In this document: piece after piece, positions 53,251 to 64,000 of the stretch | Position numbering within the stretch: the stretch's first letter is position 1 | Layout: each line of letters starts with the position of its first letter | Assembly (NCBI GenBank): GCA_025345505.1 | Contig: JANVCC010000062.1 | Location: 13,742,809 to 13,806,808 of the forward strand | Direction of reading: 5' to 3' | DNA from: Todiramphus chloris collaris | Lineage: Eukaryota; Chordata; Aves; Coraciiformes; Alcedinidae | Length of the DNA stretch: 64,000 bases | Translations under genes and position numbers: made by a program | Notes under the pieces: generated by a model | Told to the model about the DNA's origin: nothing | The model's database searches: none | What the model saw: only the letters and a program-made list of their open reading frames with translations

Positions 53251-56200
53251 TGAAGAGGGCAGGGAATCGGCTCCTTAGGATGCGCCACGGGCAGCGTTTT
53301 CAGAGGCGAGTGAAGGTTGTGCCCCCCGCGTGTTGCGGTTTTAGAGGCTATTGGGGCCAGTCCAGCCCGAACTTCAGTTTTCCTTGCTTTTGTTTTTATC
53401 CTCCATGCTTGCAAAGGAATTCTTAACCTGGTTTGGAGGAAGCTACGCTCCATTCAGAGAAAATGTTTCATTTCCTTTGTGTTTAAAAAAAGTACCATTA
53501 AAAAAAGCAGTCCCCTGGAAACGTATGCAACAGTCCATTACATTGCTACTTCTGCTCCTTCCGTATGCTGATTCACTCAAATGATTAAAGCAAAATTTCA
53601 GGCAGGCCTTTAGCTACCATGGTGTTGAAACTACAGTAATGTCAGATTGAGTAAATTAACACAAAGATTAGGAAAAGAACCAACAAAAAAAACAACCAAA
53701 AAACCCCGACAAACGAACAGCTCACAAGAATTCATCAGTGCCATCTTAAAAATAACACAAGCTGGTTGGTGGTTTATTTGTGTGGCTCAATTTGTGCCTC
53801 ACCATGTGCTCAAAGACGCTCTGTTCAGCAGCTAGCTTTTCCCTTTTGCTTAATTAAAACTACAACACGAGTAGCACTGTTTTAAATAAAACGGCATGGT
53901 AGAACAGCATGTCCACCTGCACTTCTATAGTCTCCTACATACTCCACTAGATTCTCAGGGAATCAAAGTTGTTGTTTGTCCCTTAACACCTCATGAGCTT
54001 CTCCAGCCCCTTATTATACAAAGTCTGTCACTGGACTTGAGCAGTAGCTTTCACTCAGGTCACTTCCATGTGACTTTAGCCATGGAACTCCTCTTTATTA
54101 ATGCAGAGGATGGGATTGAGACTCTAGAAGGGTTATGAATTTCACCCATAAACTCAAACCAGTCAAAAGTGTAAATGCTGAAATCGCTAACCATTGAAGT
54201 GCCAAAAATAGCTTTCTGATACTGCAATTTCTATCCCAGACCTTTCTTCACAAGGTACTCATGACTGTTACTACCCACCAGGACAGCAAAGTGAGTGACT
54301 GCTGTTAAAATGCATACACTCCATAGCAGCATTGGAGACAGACAAAAAAACACCACATGGTAAAGTACTATAGTCTACCGAGTTGCTGCTCATCAGCTGA
54401 GCTTCCCTAACTGCTCTTGCACACCATCTTAGACTATTACAGTGGCAAGTACAAGTGTTAGACCAAAATAACTTTGTTTCACTTCAAATGTGCCAGAGAT
54501 GAGAAAAGCACGCAGCCAGCTACCTTATTATGCCACTGTAACTCAATAGCCTGTGAGAGTCAGTATGATCCCAAACCAGCGGATTTTTAAAGGTCTGAAC
54601 TGGAGGACAAACACTAGCAATAAAGGGAGTCACTCTAAAAGTGACAACTCATCCTGGATTCAAGTGCCATGTTTTCAGTTGTCACTAATAACTTTTTTTT
54701 AGTTCTACCACTTTTTAAATCTTTTTGATGACCATTTATTGAACATCTAGAAAATTGCTACTTTAACCACTGAAAACAGGGAGCGATTTCCTCAGGTCTG
54801 CACCTTCTACTTGTTCATTTGATTTTATTGAGCTGGTCACAGCAACAGCATTGCTGACACGGGTTTGAATGTGAGAAAAAGCATCACACAATGCAAAAGT
54901 ATAGAAAAATTTGTTTATAACAAAATGTGGTTTTGTAGTCTGATCTCTAGGGCAGAATCCAGAATTGTGTTAGGCTCCTGAGGGCCCTACAGAGCTCCTA
55001 ACTGCAGGAGCCTCAGAACCAGACCTGTGACTAACCCACACATCAAGAAGCTGCCTATGGCTAGTAGAAAATGCATATTCCTCAACAAGCTTCCCCATCC
55101 TATATAGCCAAACAACTGGCAATATAGGCATACATAAACATAAACTTAGAGCCAGGAAACAGTTCCTCCAAGAAAGAAATTGAACTTAGCTCACCTGGAT
55201 CCTGGAGTTCAGTAACCAGCAGTCTGCAGCATCAGATGGATGTGATGTCATGAACTCTTCTTTTAGCTTTTTCCCTTCTCTGCTCCTTTGATCTGGAAGA
55301 AAACAGCAGCAACCAATGCATCTTCTGAGCAGCCCAATCACTTGCCACAGCTTCAATCAATGGAGGCTGCTGGACATGTTCTTCATTCTGATCAGGCTAA
55401 ACTACAATCACTACTCAAACTGTGTACTATGTTTCAGTGTCAGTTTGAATCTGGAAAACAGTTTTAACAATGAAAGCTAAGTTTAGGTCCTTCCAGAGCT
55501 AAATAGGAGCTGAGGCATTTTTCCCTAATTGCAGTCTTGTAGGTGGGTGAGGTTTAGGTTAGAAAGGAAGGAGGCTGAGTAGGTTTTAGGGTTTTGTTTG
55601 TTTGGGGTTTTTTTAACAACTATTGAACACTAGCCCCTAACACAGTCTGGGCAGATGGAAGTGTGGGACAACTCATTGTGTTTCCCCCACCACGACTTTC
55701 AATAGTTCAGTTTATTTCTGTAGAAAATAAATAGTAATAACCTTTCCTGGATGTTTGATGGAAACATCCTATAAAGATCCAAGACAAATACTAAGGAGCT
55801 AAGGCTGGCGCTGTTAGCCTGCTGTTGTTAGCTACCTTCCCCTCAGTCTGCATCTTCACTGCCGGGAAGGTCTCATGGTCACCAGTCTCTCTGCCCCTCC
55901 ATGCATCAGTGTCCTCCTGAAGGAAAGCAGGCAGGCCAGAAGATAATGCACCCCAGCTGACACTCAGGTGGCAATCAGGCAGCTCATCCAGTGACCAAGA
56001 CTTCCAGGAGCAGCTGATAAAAGTATTACTTGTCCTCAGCTTCTATGGAACACCTCAGCCTTCTTTTTTATTTATTATATTTTCTCTTTGTGTAGGTATT
56101 GATATTACAGAAAAAGGTAGATCAAATCCTGATGTTGAATTCCTACCACGTATGTTCCAATTTTGCTTTAGAGGATGGGCTTACTAGCCAGTACATAGCT

Positions 56201-59200
56201 AACTTGGTTTGGGGTGTTCAGCTGATCAGCCAGGTCAACACTGCTAGAGAAAACTGGCTTCTGATAAGTTAACAGTCCTCTGCATACTCTTCCCAAAAAG
56301 CATATATATATTTTTTTCCAAATTACTTCATAACAGGCATGACCTAAAATTTTAACAGTTTCTTTTCAACTCTTCTGATGAAGCCACCAGTTCTGTGAAC
56401 TTGTTTTCTAGGATCACATACCTTTTCCTGACTATCACAGTTTTCTGGAGCCCAGCTAGACTGGAAACCGAAGAAAGCTATTTTGCAGAATATCTCACTA
56501 AGAAGTCTCTATAGACAGAAACAGCTATCACATCAACATGAGTTGAGAATGCCTGTATTACCAGAGACATAGATAGTACTGTCATTCTACAGAAAGATTC
56601 TTGTCTGCTACAAGTTCCTATTTTTTTCTTTTTTTTTTTTTAAGCAGGTTTTTCTACTGTACCTGAGTACATATCCACAAATATTTTATGCAGTTATTTA
56701 ATGCGCTTAGGTCAGCAAGCAGTGCCCAAGGGGCTGAGGAGGAAAGAACTCGCCATTCATTTGCTTTAATGGTCCTTCCATGCATCCATCCTTATCAGCC
56801 AAATCCTGCTTTTTAAGTCACACATTTTAATAGCAAGTAGCACAGGGATTTATGACCCCTGCTTCCGACGTTGAAAAGAGAAAGAAGGAATCAGCTTCCA
56901 TGGCTGACAAAAAAAGCCCCAGAAGTAAACAGCTCAGCTCTAAGCAGCAGACCTGTTGCACATTTGCCATAATTACAGAGAAACCCTGGTCCCAATTCAA
57001 CCAATGACAAAATCCCCCCATAGCTGGGGGTTTGCTCATAGAGGCAAATGATTCTCACTCATGCACCAAAGCAAACTGTTCCAACACTTGAGCCATTTTA
57101 CTGCCCCAACTGCTCTTTCCATCCCTTTGCCAGAAGTCAATTTTCCCATACCAGTGTCAGCAGGTATATGTCAGTGTCATATACCTTCATCTCAGCCACT
57201 GCGTTTTGCAGTCCAGGTGTTAAAACACTGGCAAACTCAGGTAGCTGCTCCTGAGCCAGATTAATGGTTGCTGACCTGTTTATGATTCACTCTCACACCC
57301 TCCTACTTCTTCTTTTCTGTTTATTTCACTTTTTGCTTTACCATTTCCATTTCAGATTTGCGATCTTATTGTCTAAGGGGCTGGATTGGTTGGGGTTTTT
57401 TTCTATTTTAAGAAACACAAAACACAGAGTGAAATACTGAGCTTTTGCCAGGTTCTGTGCTATGTAGATAGCAGCCGGTACCAGAGGAACATGGGTAAGA
57501 TGGCAGAAGTTGTGCATCACCTCACAGTTCTCCTCTCTCAAGCTAATTCCAGCTAACCTAGCCACTTCCTTGTTGAGAGAGTTTCAGACATACAGTAGTG
57601 CTGGAAGATACCAGCCTCAGGGAGTTTTGGCCAGTAAATAGCAAATACAAATTCTGCCAGTCTGCACTATGATAGAGAGACAGTAATTTAAGGTAACCTG
57701 GATTCCTAAGTTACCTGTTGTCAAAAGAGAGAGTTAAGCAGTACCCGTTGGCAATTGCTCCCTATCCTGTGGAAGGTAGGATGAGTTTCTTTGGAGAAGC
57801 CTTGCTCTCTCCATGGAGTACAGAGCAAACTGAAATACTGGTTCAGCCCAAAACATCAAATGTGTAGGTACCTAAACCTAGCTTAAAGACAAAGTCCAAC
57901 TCTTAAAAATCAATTATCATTCCATCATTCATCTAACTAAAAGGAATGCCATTTAGCTAACAGGAGTGATGTGTTCTAAGCCATCGTACATAATCTGCCA
58001 CAGCCTAATAACATGGCATGGTTTGACATTCAGTGGCAGTACAGTTTGAGCAAACGTAAGCAATTGCCACCCACTTTGTCTATCATTCCCCCTTTTCTGC
58101 ACCACACTAGCAAAAGCATTTGTGTAGCACACAGTGAATGAGATTGGACAACAGATGTTACTAAAATTAACTCAGAAAAACAAAACCACAAAGTCACTCA
58201 TCATTCAGATGGGTTCCCAAAGACCCCACAGCCTGCACCTCTGAAGCAGAAAACAAGGGCTGCCTACGACTGAATGGCCATTAAAGCCACGCTGGGTAGG
58301 ACCACACACTTTGCCTACAGTCCCCTAGGCTGTTGTACACTATTAAGCATTTCACTCTGTTCTCTTTCTCCATGCAAATCCCCATCTCTTAAGAAAAGAC
58401 TAACACATTTCCCCACCATACTAGACTGCGGTGACCCTAAATATATTACATATCAGAGCAGTTCATGTGTATATTGCATAAACAGTTATTGCATAAACTC
58501 TGTAAGTACGTACACAAGAAGGGCAACCATATCAGAAGCCCACCTGCTACTCTCTCCTCCCATACCGAATCTGTCCCTTCCAATTGCTCAGCACACAAAG
58601 CAAGTCACACAAATGTCTATTTGCTCACCTGGAGTTTATCAGAATTAACAGTTACCATGTTTGCTAATAATGCTTTGGAAAGCTCCTGTCATAGATCAGA
58701 CTTCTATGAGGAACACACTAAACCATCACAATCAGAAGGCCAACAATAAAGAAATTTCAGCTGCCAGATCCAATAGATTTTAGAGCTAATGAATCCTAGT
58801 AAATACTCATGAAACAACTGGTTTCCTCAAATAAGAAGAGTAGAAAAGGTTGCAAATATCCTAGTACAGTGGCTCGAGCAATTATACTTTCAGGTAAAAT
58901 ATTGATTTTTAGCCTGGCCCTGGAGGTCAGTCCTACTGAGGTTTAGGGTTTCTCAGGCCAGATAAAGAGGCTGCCTTTCCCCCTCCACCCCCTCACGATG
59001 CAATTAGGTAACTTGCAGGTTTCTTAATCAGAATAAATCTGTCACTGTTTCTTGCTGATGGACCCTCTTCTCACTGCAGCCGTATGTCCTGCACTGCTGT
59101 CCTAGCAGGCTGCTTCCACCTCTGACAGAGATCAGGTAGCATAGCCCCACCCCTGAATTCACAGATTATAAATCAGATTATAGTATAAAAAGGAAAAAAG

Positions 59201-60880
59201 CCAACAAAGAAACCCCAAAGTGTTTCACGGGATGATGACTGAGACATTCAGCTATACCAACCTCCCCTCACACCCTGATGCTTTACAAGCCAAGGCTTAG
59301 TTTGGCTGTGAGAAGCCACCTGAAAAAAAGGCCCCCACCAGTGCCACTGCCACTTGCTGCCCCTGAAGTTCTGCACTGATTTGTATCTTGCTGCTTCATT
59401 TACACAGCCTCTGCTGTAACCTGTTATGCCACCTTCTGCTTTAGCAGTTCCATAACGTTTACACAAGCTATTCTACTCAGTCTGCCGATGAGAGCAGTTT
59501 ACTTCTTGCATCAGACTCTTACAGAGATAGCTTCTGCTCCTTCACCCGCACGGGGCAGGAGAAAGATCTGTGTCAGCAGTTTCCAAACTGGAAGGTCACA
59601 GGTCAGCTGAGTGACTTTGGAGGAGTAGGAATGTAAGGAGTAGGATGTTCTGCATCCATCATACTGTATCTCCATTTACAAATTCTGGAAATTCAGTTTA
59701 CCACCTGACTAAATACATTCCTGAAAGTTCCTTTAGCAACCCACTCTGCAAATTAAAATGATACCTGTCACTAGCACTGAAGCTGAAGATAACAGAGGAT
59801 AAAGTAGAGAGGAGAAAAAAAAAATGCAGTATTTACATACCATAAATACTTTGCCTGTCCTTTTCTCCCTCATCTGTGTTACTAATCGCTTTGTTTTGGA
59901 TTATTTGGCAAAAATTCCAGAGGTACTTACCCACCTTTTCCCTGCTCTGATTAACTGAAACAAGTTGGAGGCCTTGATGTTCTACTCAGCAACATTCATC
60001 ATGTTTTGGTGTAAAGCACATTTAGAGGAAATATAAATAAGCTAATCAATACTTTATACCTCAGTTAAAGTACCACAAGCCAAAATGTGGTTCTGATTCT
60101 CTTTAGCTTGGACTCAGTTAGTGAGGACGTTAAAGCAGAGAGGGAAAAGCTTTGAGTTTTGAGGTTTTTATATTATTGATTTAAATGTTCTACCCTTTTT
60201 TACAGTGAAAGTTTTAAAAATAGAAAGTAGAACTTGTTTTTTGCCACAATCTCTGGGTGGCGTTTGGAAGTTTTTAATTAAGATGCTACAGAAAACAATG
60301 TAAATTAGACTGACCTCATCTGTTTTTCAGTGGCTGAAGTAATGAAAAAAAATGTAATGGTAAAGAAAATGAAGATTGAGATTAAAGAGGCCTTCAGTTA
60401 ATGACAGGCTGAAGTTCAACTGTCAAATAATCGAAAATGTTTGAGAATGGACAATAATAAAAGTCAAGCAAAGGATGAAGCCTAGATTATTATAATGAGA
60501 TATGATATGTTCTTCAGACTATTTGGAGGTTAATGTTACTTGGTTTCATATGGTTACGGGTAAGTAAGTACTGTACTACTATATAGTAAAAATAATGTAA
60601 CTGGATACAGTCTGCTTCACAGTGACCCAAGGTTAATGGTAGTTGCTCTTAGTATATTTAAAAGGTTTAAAAGAGATGTAACACCTCAGCATTACAAATC
60701 CAGTGCAATGGCACTAGAAAATGGCACCGAACAGGCTAATGCAATACTAGTGTTCTTGATTCCATGAAAGCAGCTTCCAGTGTGATGCACATTGGCTTTT
60801 ATCTGTATAATTATACTGAATGTGTCCATGAATTCTTTCGTTCCTGAGTGGCACCACCTTTTGAGTAATAGATCACTGGT
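53251..60880. other. Flanking region, no gene recognised
   Basis: About 7.6 kb of mostly AT-rich sequence with an A/C-rich tract (53678-53710), T runs (54690-54700, 56628-56641) and many short open frames without coding character. I recognise no exon, RNA gene or repeat family here. Confidence 0.65.
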
Positions 60881-60898
60881 ATACATCACTCTGATAAG

Positions 60899-60946
60899 GT
60901 ATTACACTAATACATCATTAAAGCAACAGATGTATTAGTGTAATAC
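60899..60946. repeat. Perfect 18-bp inverted repeat (hairpin)
   Basis: The left arm GTATTACACTAATACATC (60899-60916) and right arm GATGTATTAGTGTAATAC (60929-60946) are exact reverse complements separated by a 12-base loop. The flanks also share 'catcact' and 'cactctgat' motifs (60886-60896 and 60946-60973). It could be the remnant of a short foldback transposable element or an inverted duplication. No function is known. Confidence 0.9.
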
Positions 60947-62836
60947 ATCACTGGGACAAAGCACTCTGATGATGATGTATTCCTGAAAAGATGGCACCAT
61001 ACAGAGAAGAGGAGGCCCAAGAGAAGACTTTTGCTCAGTTTAACAGAATAAAAGGTGTGCCTTCCTGGCACAAAAATGTGATGCTCCCTATAAAGATATG
61101 GCACCACTATTAATTGTATTCCCCTTTGTATTGGTAATTTGAGGGTCATATGGCTTGGAAAAAATTTACTGTGGTTGAGGAAAAGATATGCTTTAAAAAT
61201 ATAACCTATCAGACTGCTTTTCCCATGATGTCTCATCTCCTCAGCCCTCCGAACACCTCATCAAAAACCTCACTGTTTTGAAAGCCTCAAAGATGCTTAT
61301 CCTGTTCTGGAGCAATGAGGTTATGGGAACAGTTCAGAGAGGTTGGTGATGACACAGTCTTGAAGAGTTCTCCTGAGGAATGGGGCTCAGCTAGACAAAC
61401 AGACAGAGACCAGGGCAATCCACTAATATTGGCCTTGGAGGCTCTTGCTGACTCACTGCTTCTGAGAGCAGGGATTATGCCACAGCCCCCATGCCAGCCA
61501 GCACGGGAGCCGTACTTAAATACTTAGAGAGCCATGTGCAGCTCAAGAGGCACAGACTGGCCTGTTGTGTTCCAGCCTCTGTGTATCAGCCTGCCACAGG
61601 ACTTCTCACAGCCAATGAATTGCATTCAAGCTTTTGTAAAATGAAGGTAGTTTTGGGGTGACTCAAATAAAACCAAAAATACTTTGAAAAACAGAGGATA
61701 AATAGTAGCAGTCTAGTCAGTAGTGTGTACAAAAAAACCTCTGTATTTCAGAAGTCCTAGGCTACCTCACTCACCAAGATGTGTATCTGGGCAAGCAGTT
61801 CAGGGGTACACTCCTGGCCCATGTTATTTCAAAGGAATTTCACATATTTAATTACAAAAGGTGCATGTTGATGTATGAAACAAAGGCTAGGGCTTTGAAT
61901 AATTAATCCACTGAAGCAGTCATCCTTTGTGTTACCCATTTTCAGACCATAAAATTTGCTAATTACACACTAATTAAAATTCACATGATAAATGAATTAA
62001 TCTGAAAAATCTTTTAAATAATTGTTTAAACACAAAGGTCCAAATTACAATACCTTTTATCATGCAGAGTTGCACTGTATCCTTAGCCCTCATAAGACAA
62101 GGGAATGTTCAGATTCAGTGGTGATCACAGTTGAGTCCTAAATGAAATGGATTTGAGATGTAATAGTGAGTATATTGGCCATGTTAAAATAACTCTGAAC
62201 AACTGGAATGTTAAGGGGTAAGATTAGAATAGCTCTGGAGAAAGAAAAAAGAAGAGAAAAATAAGCATAGAGAATGAAAATAAAAGTGGTAGAAAAAAGG
62301 AAACAAAAGAGTTAAAAGTGTGAGTGGCAAGGACAGAAGAAAAAGGGTCAGAATTCCACCTCCCCCCCCCAATTTACAACATTGACCTAAGTATTCAAAA
62401 GTTTTCCTGTGTCAGTTATAGGCATACACAGCACACACTTGTCAATGTACAATCAAAGCAAATGGGACCACTGACCCAAATTTTACTACCTTATCTAGGT
62501 GGAGACACTAACATTTACACCAAGAAGGTGTAACATTTTACCAGATTAACATCATAAAGTTCTGAAGGGCTCACATGGCTACAAAAGGGCTAAGGCAGAT
62601 GGGAATCAGGATCATGAAGTTTTGAAAAGCTTTATTCTAGCAGTGTGGTATAGTTCCTCTTAAAAGGTTTTAATTTCAAAATTATGAATGGATAAGGCAG
62701 TGGTATTGAGATGAAAAACAAAGTAAATGTAACCAGATCTTTCTTTCTCTCTCTCTCAGTAGAATTGACACACGATGGGACTTTGTCAGTACTGTCACAG
62801 TTAGGCTGACATGCTCTAGTCGGGAAAGTGAGAGAT

Positions 62837-63272
62837 GTATCTTGGGCTGCATCAAGAGAAGCAGGGGCAGCAGGTTGAGGAAGGTGATTCTGCCCACCTA
62901 CTCTGCTCTGGTGAGTGCCTCACCTGGAGCACTGTTTTCAGCTCTGGAGTTCTCAGCACGGGAAAGACATGGACCTGTTGGAGCAAGTCCTGAGGAGGTC
63001 CCCAAAAATAATCAGTGGGATGGAGCATCTCTCCTCTGAGAAAGGCTGAGAGAGGTGGGGTTGTTCAGCCTGGGGAAGAGAAGGCTCCAGGGAGACCTTA
63101 TTGCAGCCTTTCAGTACTTAAACAGGACTTATAAGAAAGATGAGGACAAATGTTTTAGCAAGACCTGTTGAGACAGGACAAGGGACGGTGGTTTTACACT
63201 AAAAGAGAGTAGATTCAGACTAGATACAAGGAAGAATTTTTTTACAGTGAAGCTCTGGAACAGGTAGCCCAG
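62837..63272 (+). repeat. CR1 LINE fragment, interrupted on its right side
   Basis: A CR1 3' region in plus orientation. Phrases in order are 'cttgggctgcatcaagagaa', 'tcacctggagcactgttttc', 'gttgttcagcctggggaaga' and 'ctctggaacaggtagcccag'. The consensus normally continues with 'agaagtggtgg...' after 'gcccag'; here unrelated sequence starting TGTAGTGGGT follows at 63273. The CR1 copy is therefore cut by another element, and its missing 3' end may lie beyond the window. Confidence 0.9.
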
Positions 63273-64000
63273 TGTAGTGGGTCTGGCTCGATAGGCACAG
63301 GCCAGGCCCCAGTACAGTGCTAAGAGCTGCTGGTTCTCATCGGGGTAGACAAGGCACCCTTCTATTAGATGCTGTGTCAGCTTGACAGGGTTGCTTGCCT
63401 GTTCGGGGGTAAAGTCCCAGGCTACAGGAGGTGACAGCCGTCCTAGGAACCTGCCCAAATCCTGCCAGACCCCTTGCCACCCAGGGACAGGCCATCTCAG
63501 GGCACATTTTGGTGCCACCCCACCTGAAACTTGTCTCCTCTCAGGCCAAACCAGACTACACACAACCCGGATTAGGCCAACGATATTGATTAGTAGTATC
63601 CAGAAGCTCACGTAAGGGTGGACGAGGACCTTGGGAGCATGCACGAATAAATCACCTACATCAATTTCTGGTAGAAAGGGAGAGATAGATTCAATCATTT
63701 TCTCCCCAAGGTAGCCCCCCAACACAGCAAAGCCACCGATGCCAGCGTGAAACACATCGTTACTATTTGTGCCAGGGTGCTCCTGAGTCCCTTCATCCTC
63801 CTGAGACAGAAGCTTCCCCAGCACATTGAAGCTATCAGTGCAAAAGCCAAGCAAATAGACATTGTTTCAGTAAACATGTTAGAAAAACACTAGATAAGCG
63901 GGTGCACGCAAACTCCGTGGTCTGCACAGGAGTTTGCTACTAATACCTAAAGCAAAGCAAGCAAGCAGGCAAGCAAGCGAGCAAGCAGCTGCTCGTGCCC
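63273..64000. mobile_element. LTR-like element inserted in CR1 (unidentified, partial)
   Basis: Sequence beginning TGTAGTGGGTCTGGCT replaces the expected CR1 continuation. Avian endogenous retroviral LTRs commonly begin TGTAGTGGGT, which supports an LTR insertion, but I cannot name the family or confirm the other end, which is outside the window. An AATAAA occurs on the plus strand near 63645. On the minus strand a frame is open from 63854 through the insertion boundary (about 194 codons from the element), and an overlapping frame (63877-63695) contains two hydrophobic segments. Whether either encodes a protein is unknown. A (gcaa)n-like stretch closes the window (63950-63988). Confidence 0.4.
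63950..63988 (+). repeat. (GCAA)n-like microsatellite
   Basis: An imperfect tandem array of gcaa/gcag/gcga units near the right edge, inside or at the margin of the LTR-like element. Confidence 0.75.

Noticed and set aside
52729-53453. Open frames of 147-216 codons in the second CpG island
   Set aside because: They overlap on both strands, are Ala/Arg/Pro/Gly-rich, and show no recognisable motif or supported splice structure. Kept only as a CpG island.
61315-61527. 70-codon frame beginning MRLWEQFREVGDD
   Set aside because: It has somewhat protein-like composition but no known motif, no splice context and no homology I recognise.

Overview
The window looks like nuclear DNA from a bird. CR1-type LINE fragments are scattered through it, including one that keeps the reverse transcriptase F-A-D-D box. 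Introns are long, and there are CpG-island promoters and vertebrate splice signals. No bacterial-style operon, CRISPR array, tRNA or rRNA gene was seen. The species cannot be named from the sequence alone.

The only protein-coding gene I can support is the 5' half of ZNF827, on the minus strand. Four coding pieces join in one frame. Exon 1 (42120-42162) carries the start codon and a FOG/SALL-type RRKQ motif. Exon 2 (15251-16261) encodes a large Ser-rich region. Exon 3 (10333-10505) encodes zinc finger 1 and most of finger 2. Exon 4 (1-221, running off the window) completes finger 2 and adds finger 3. Together they encode about 482 residues; the rest of the protein lies left of base 1. Intron 1 is about 25.9 kb, intron 2 about 4.7 kb and intron 3 about 10.1 kb. 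All use GT-AG borders and the codon phases agree across each junction.

The exon 1 end of the gene sits in a CpG island (about 40.1-42.3 kb). This is followed by a 42-base poly-C run and a 400-base N gap that hides the 5' UTR and probable promoter. The region from 42.8 to 64 kb is upstream flank with no recognised coding gene. It holds a second, smaller CpG island (about 52.8-53.25 kb), CR1 copies at 48.4-49.2 and 62.8-63.3 kb, a near-perfect hairpin at 60.9 kb, and an LTR-like element inserted into the last CR1 copy at 63.27 kb.

The observations most worth checking are an in-frame internal splice donor inside exon 2, tandem 3' splice acceptors at exon 3, the gap and artefact-like homopolymers at the promoter, the 60.9 kb hairpin, and the unidentified element with an open antisense frame at the right edge. 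I did not find a convincing wholly new biological system.
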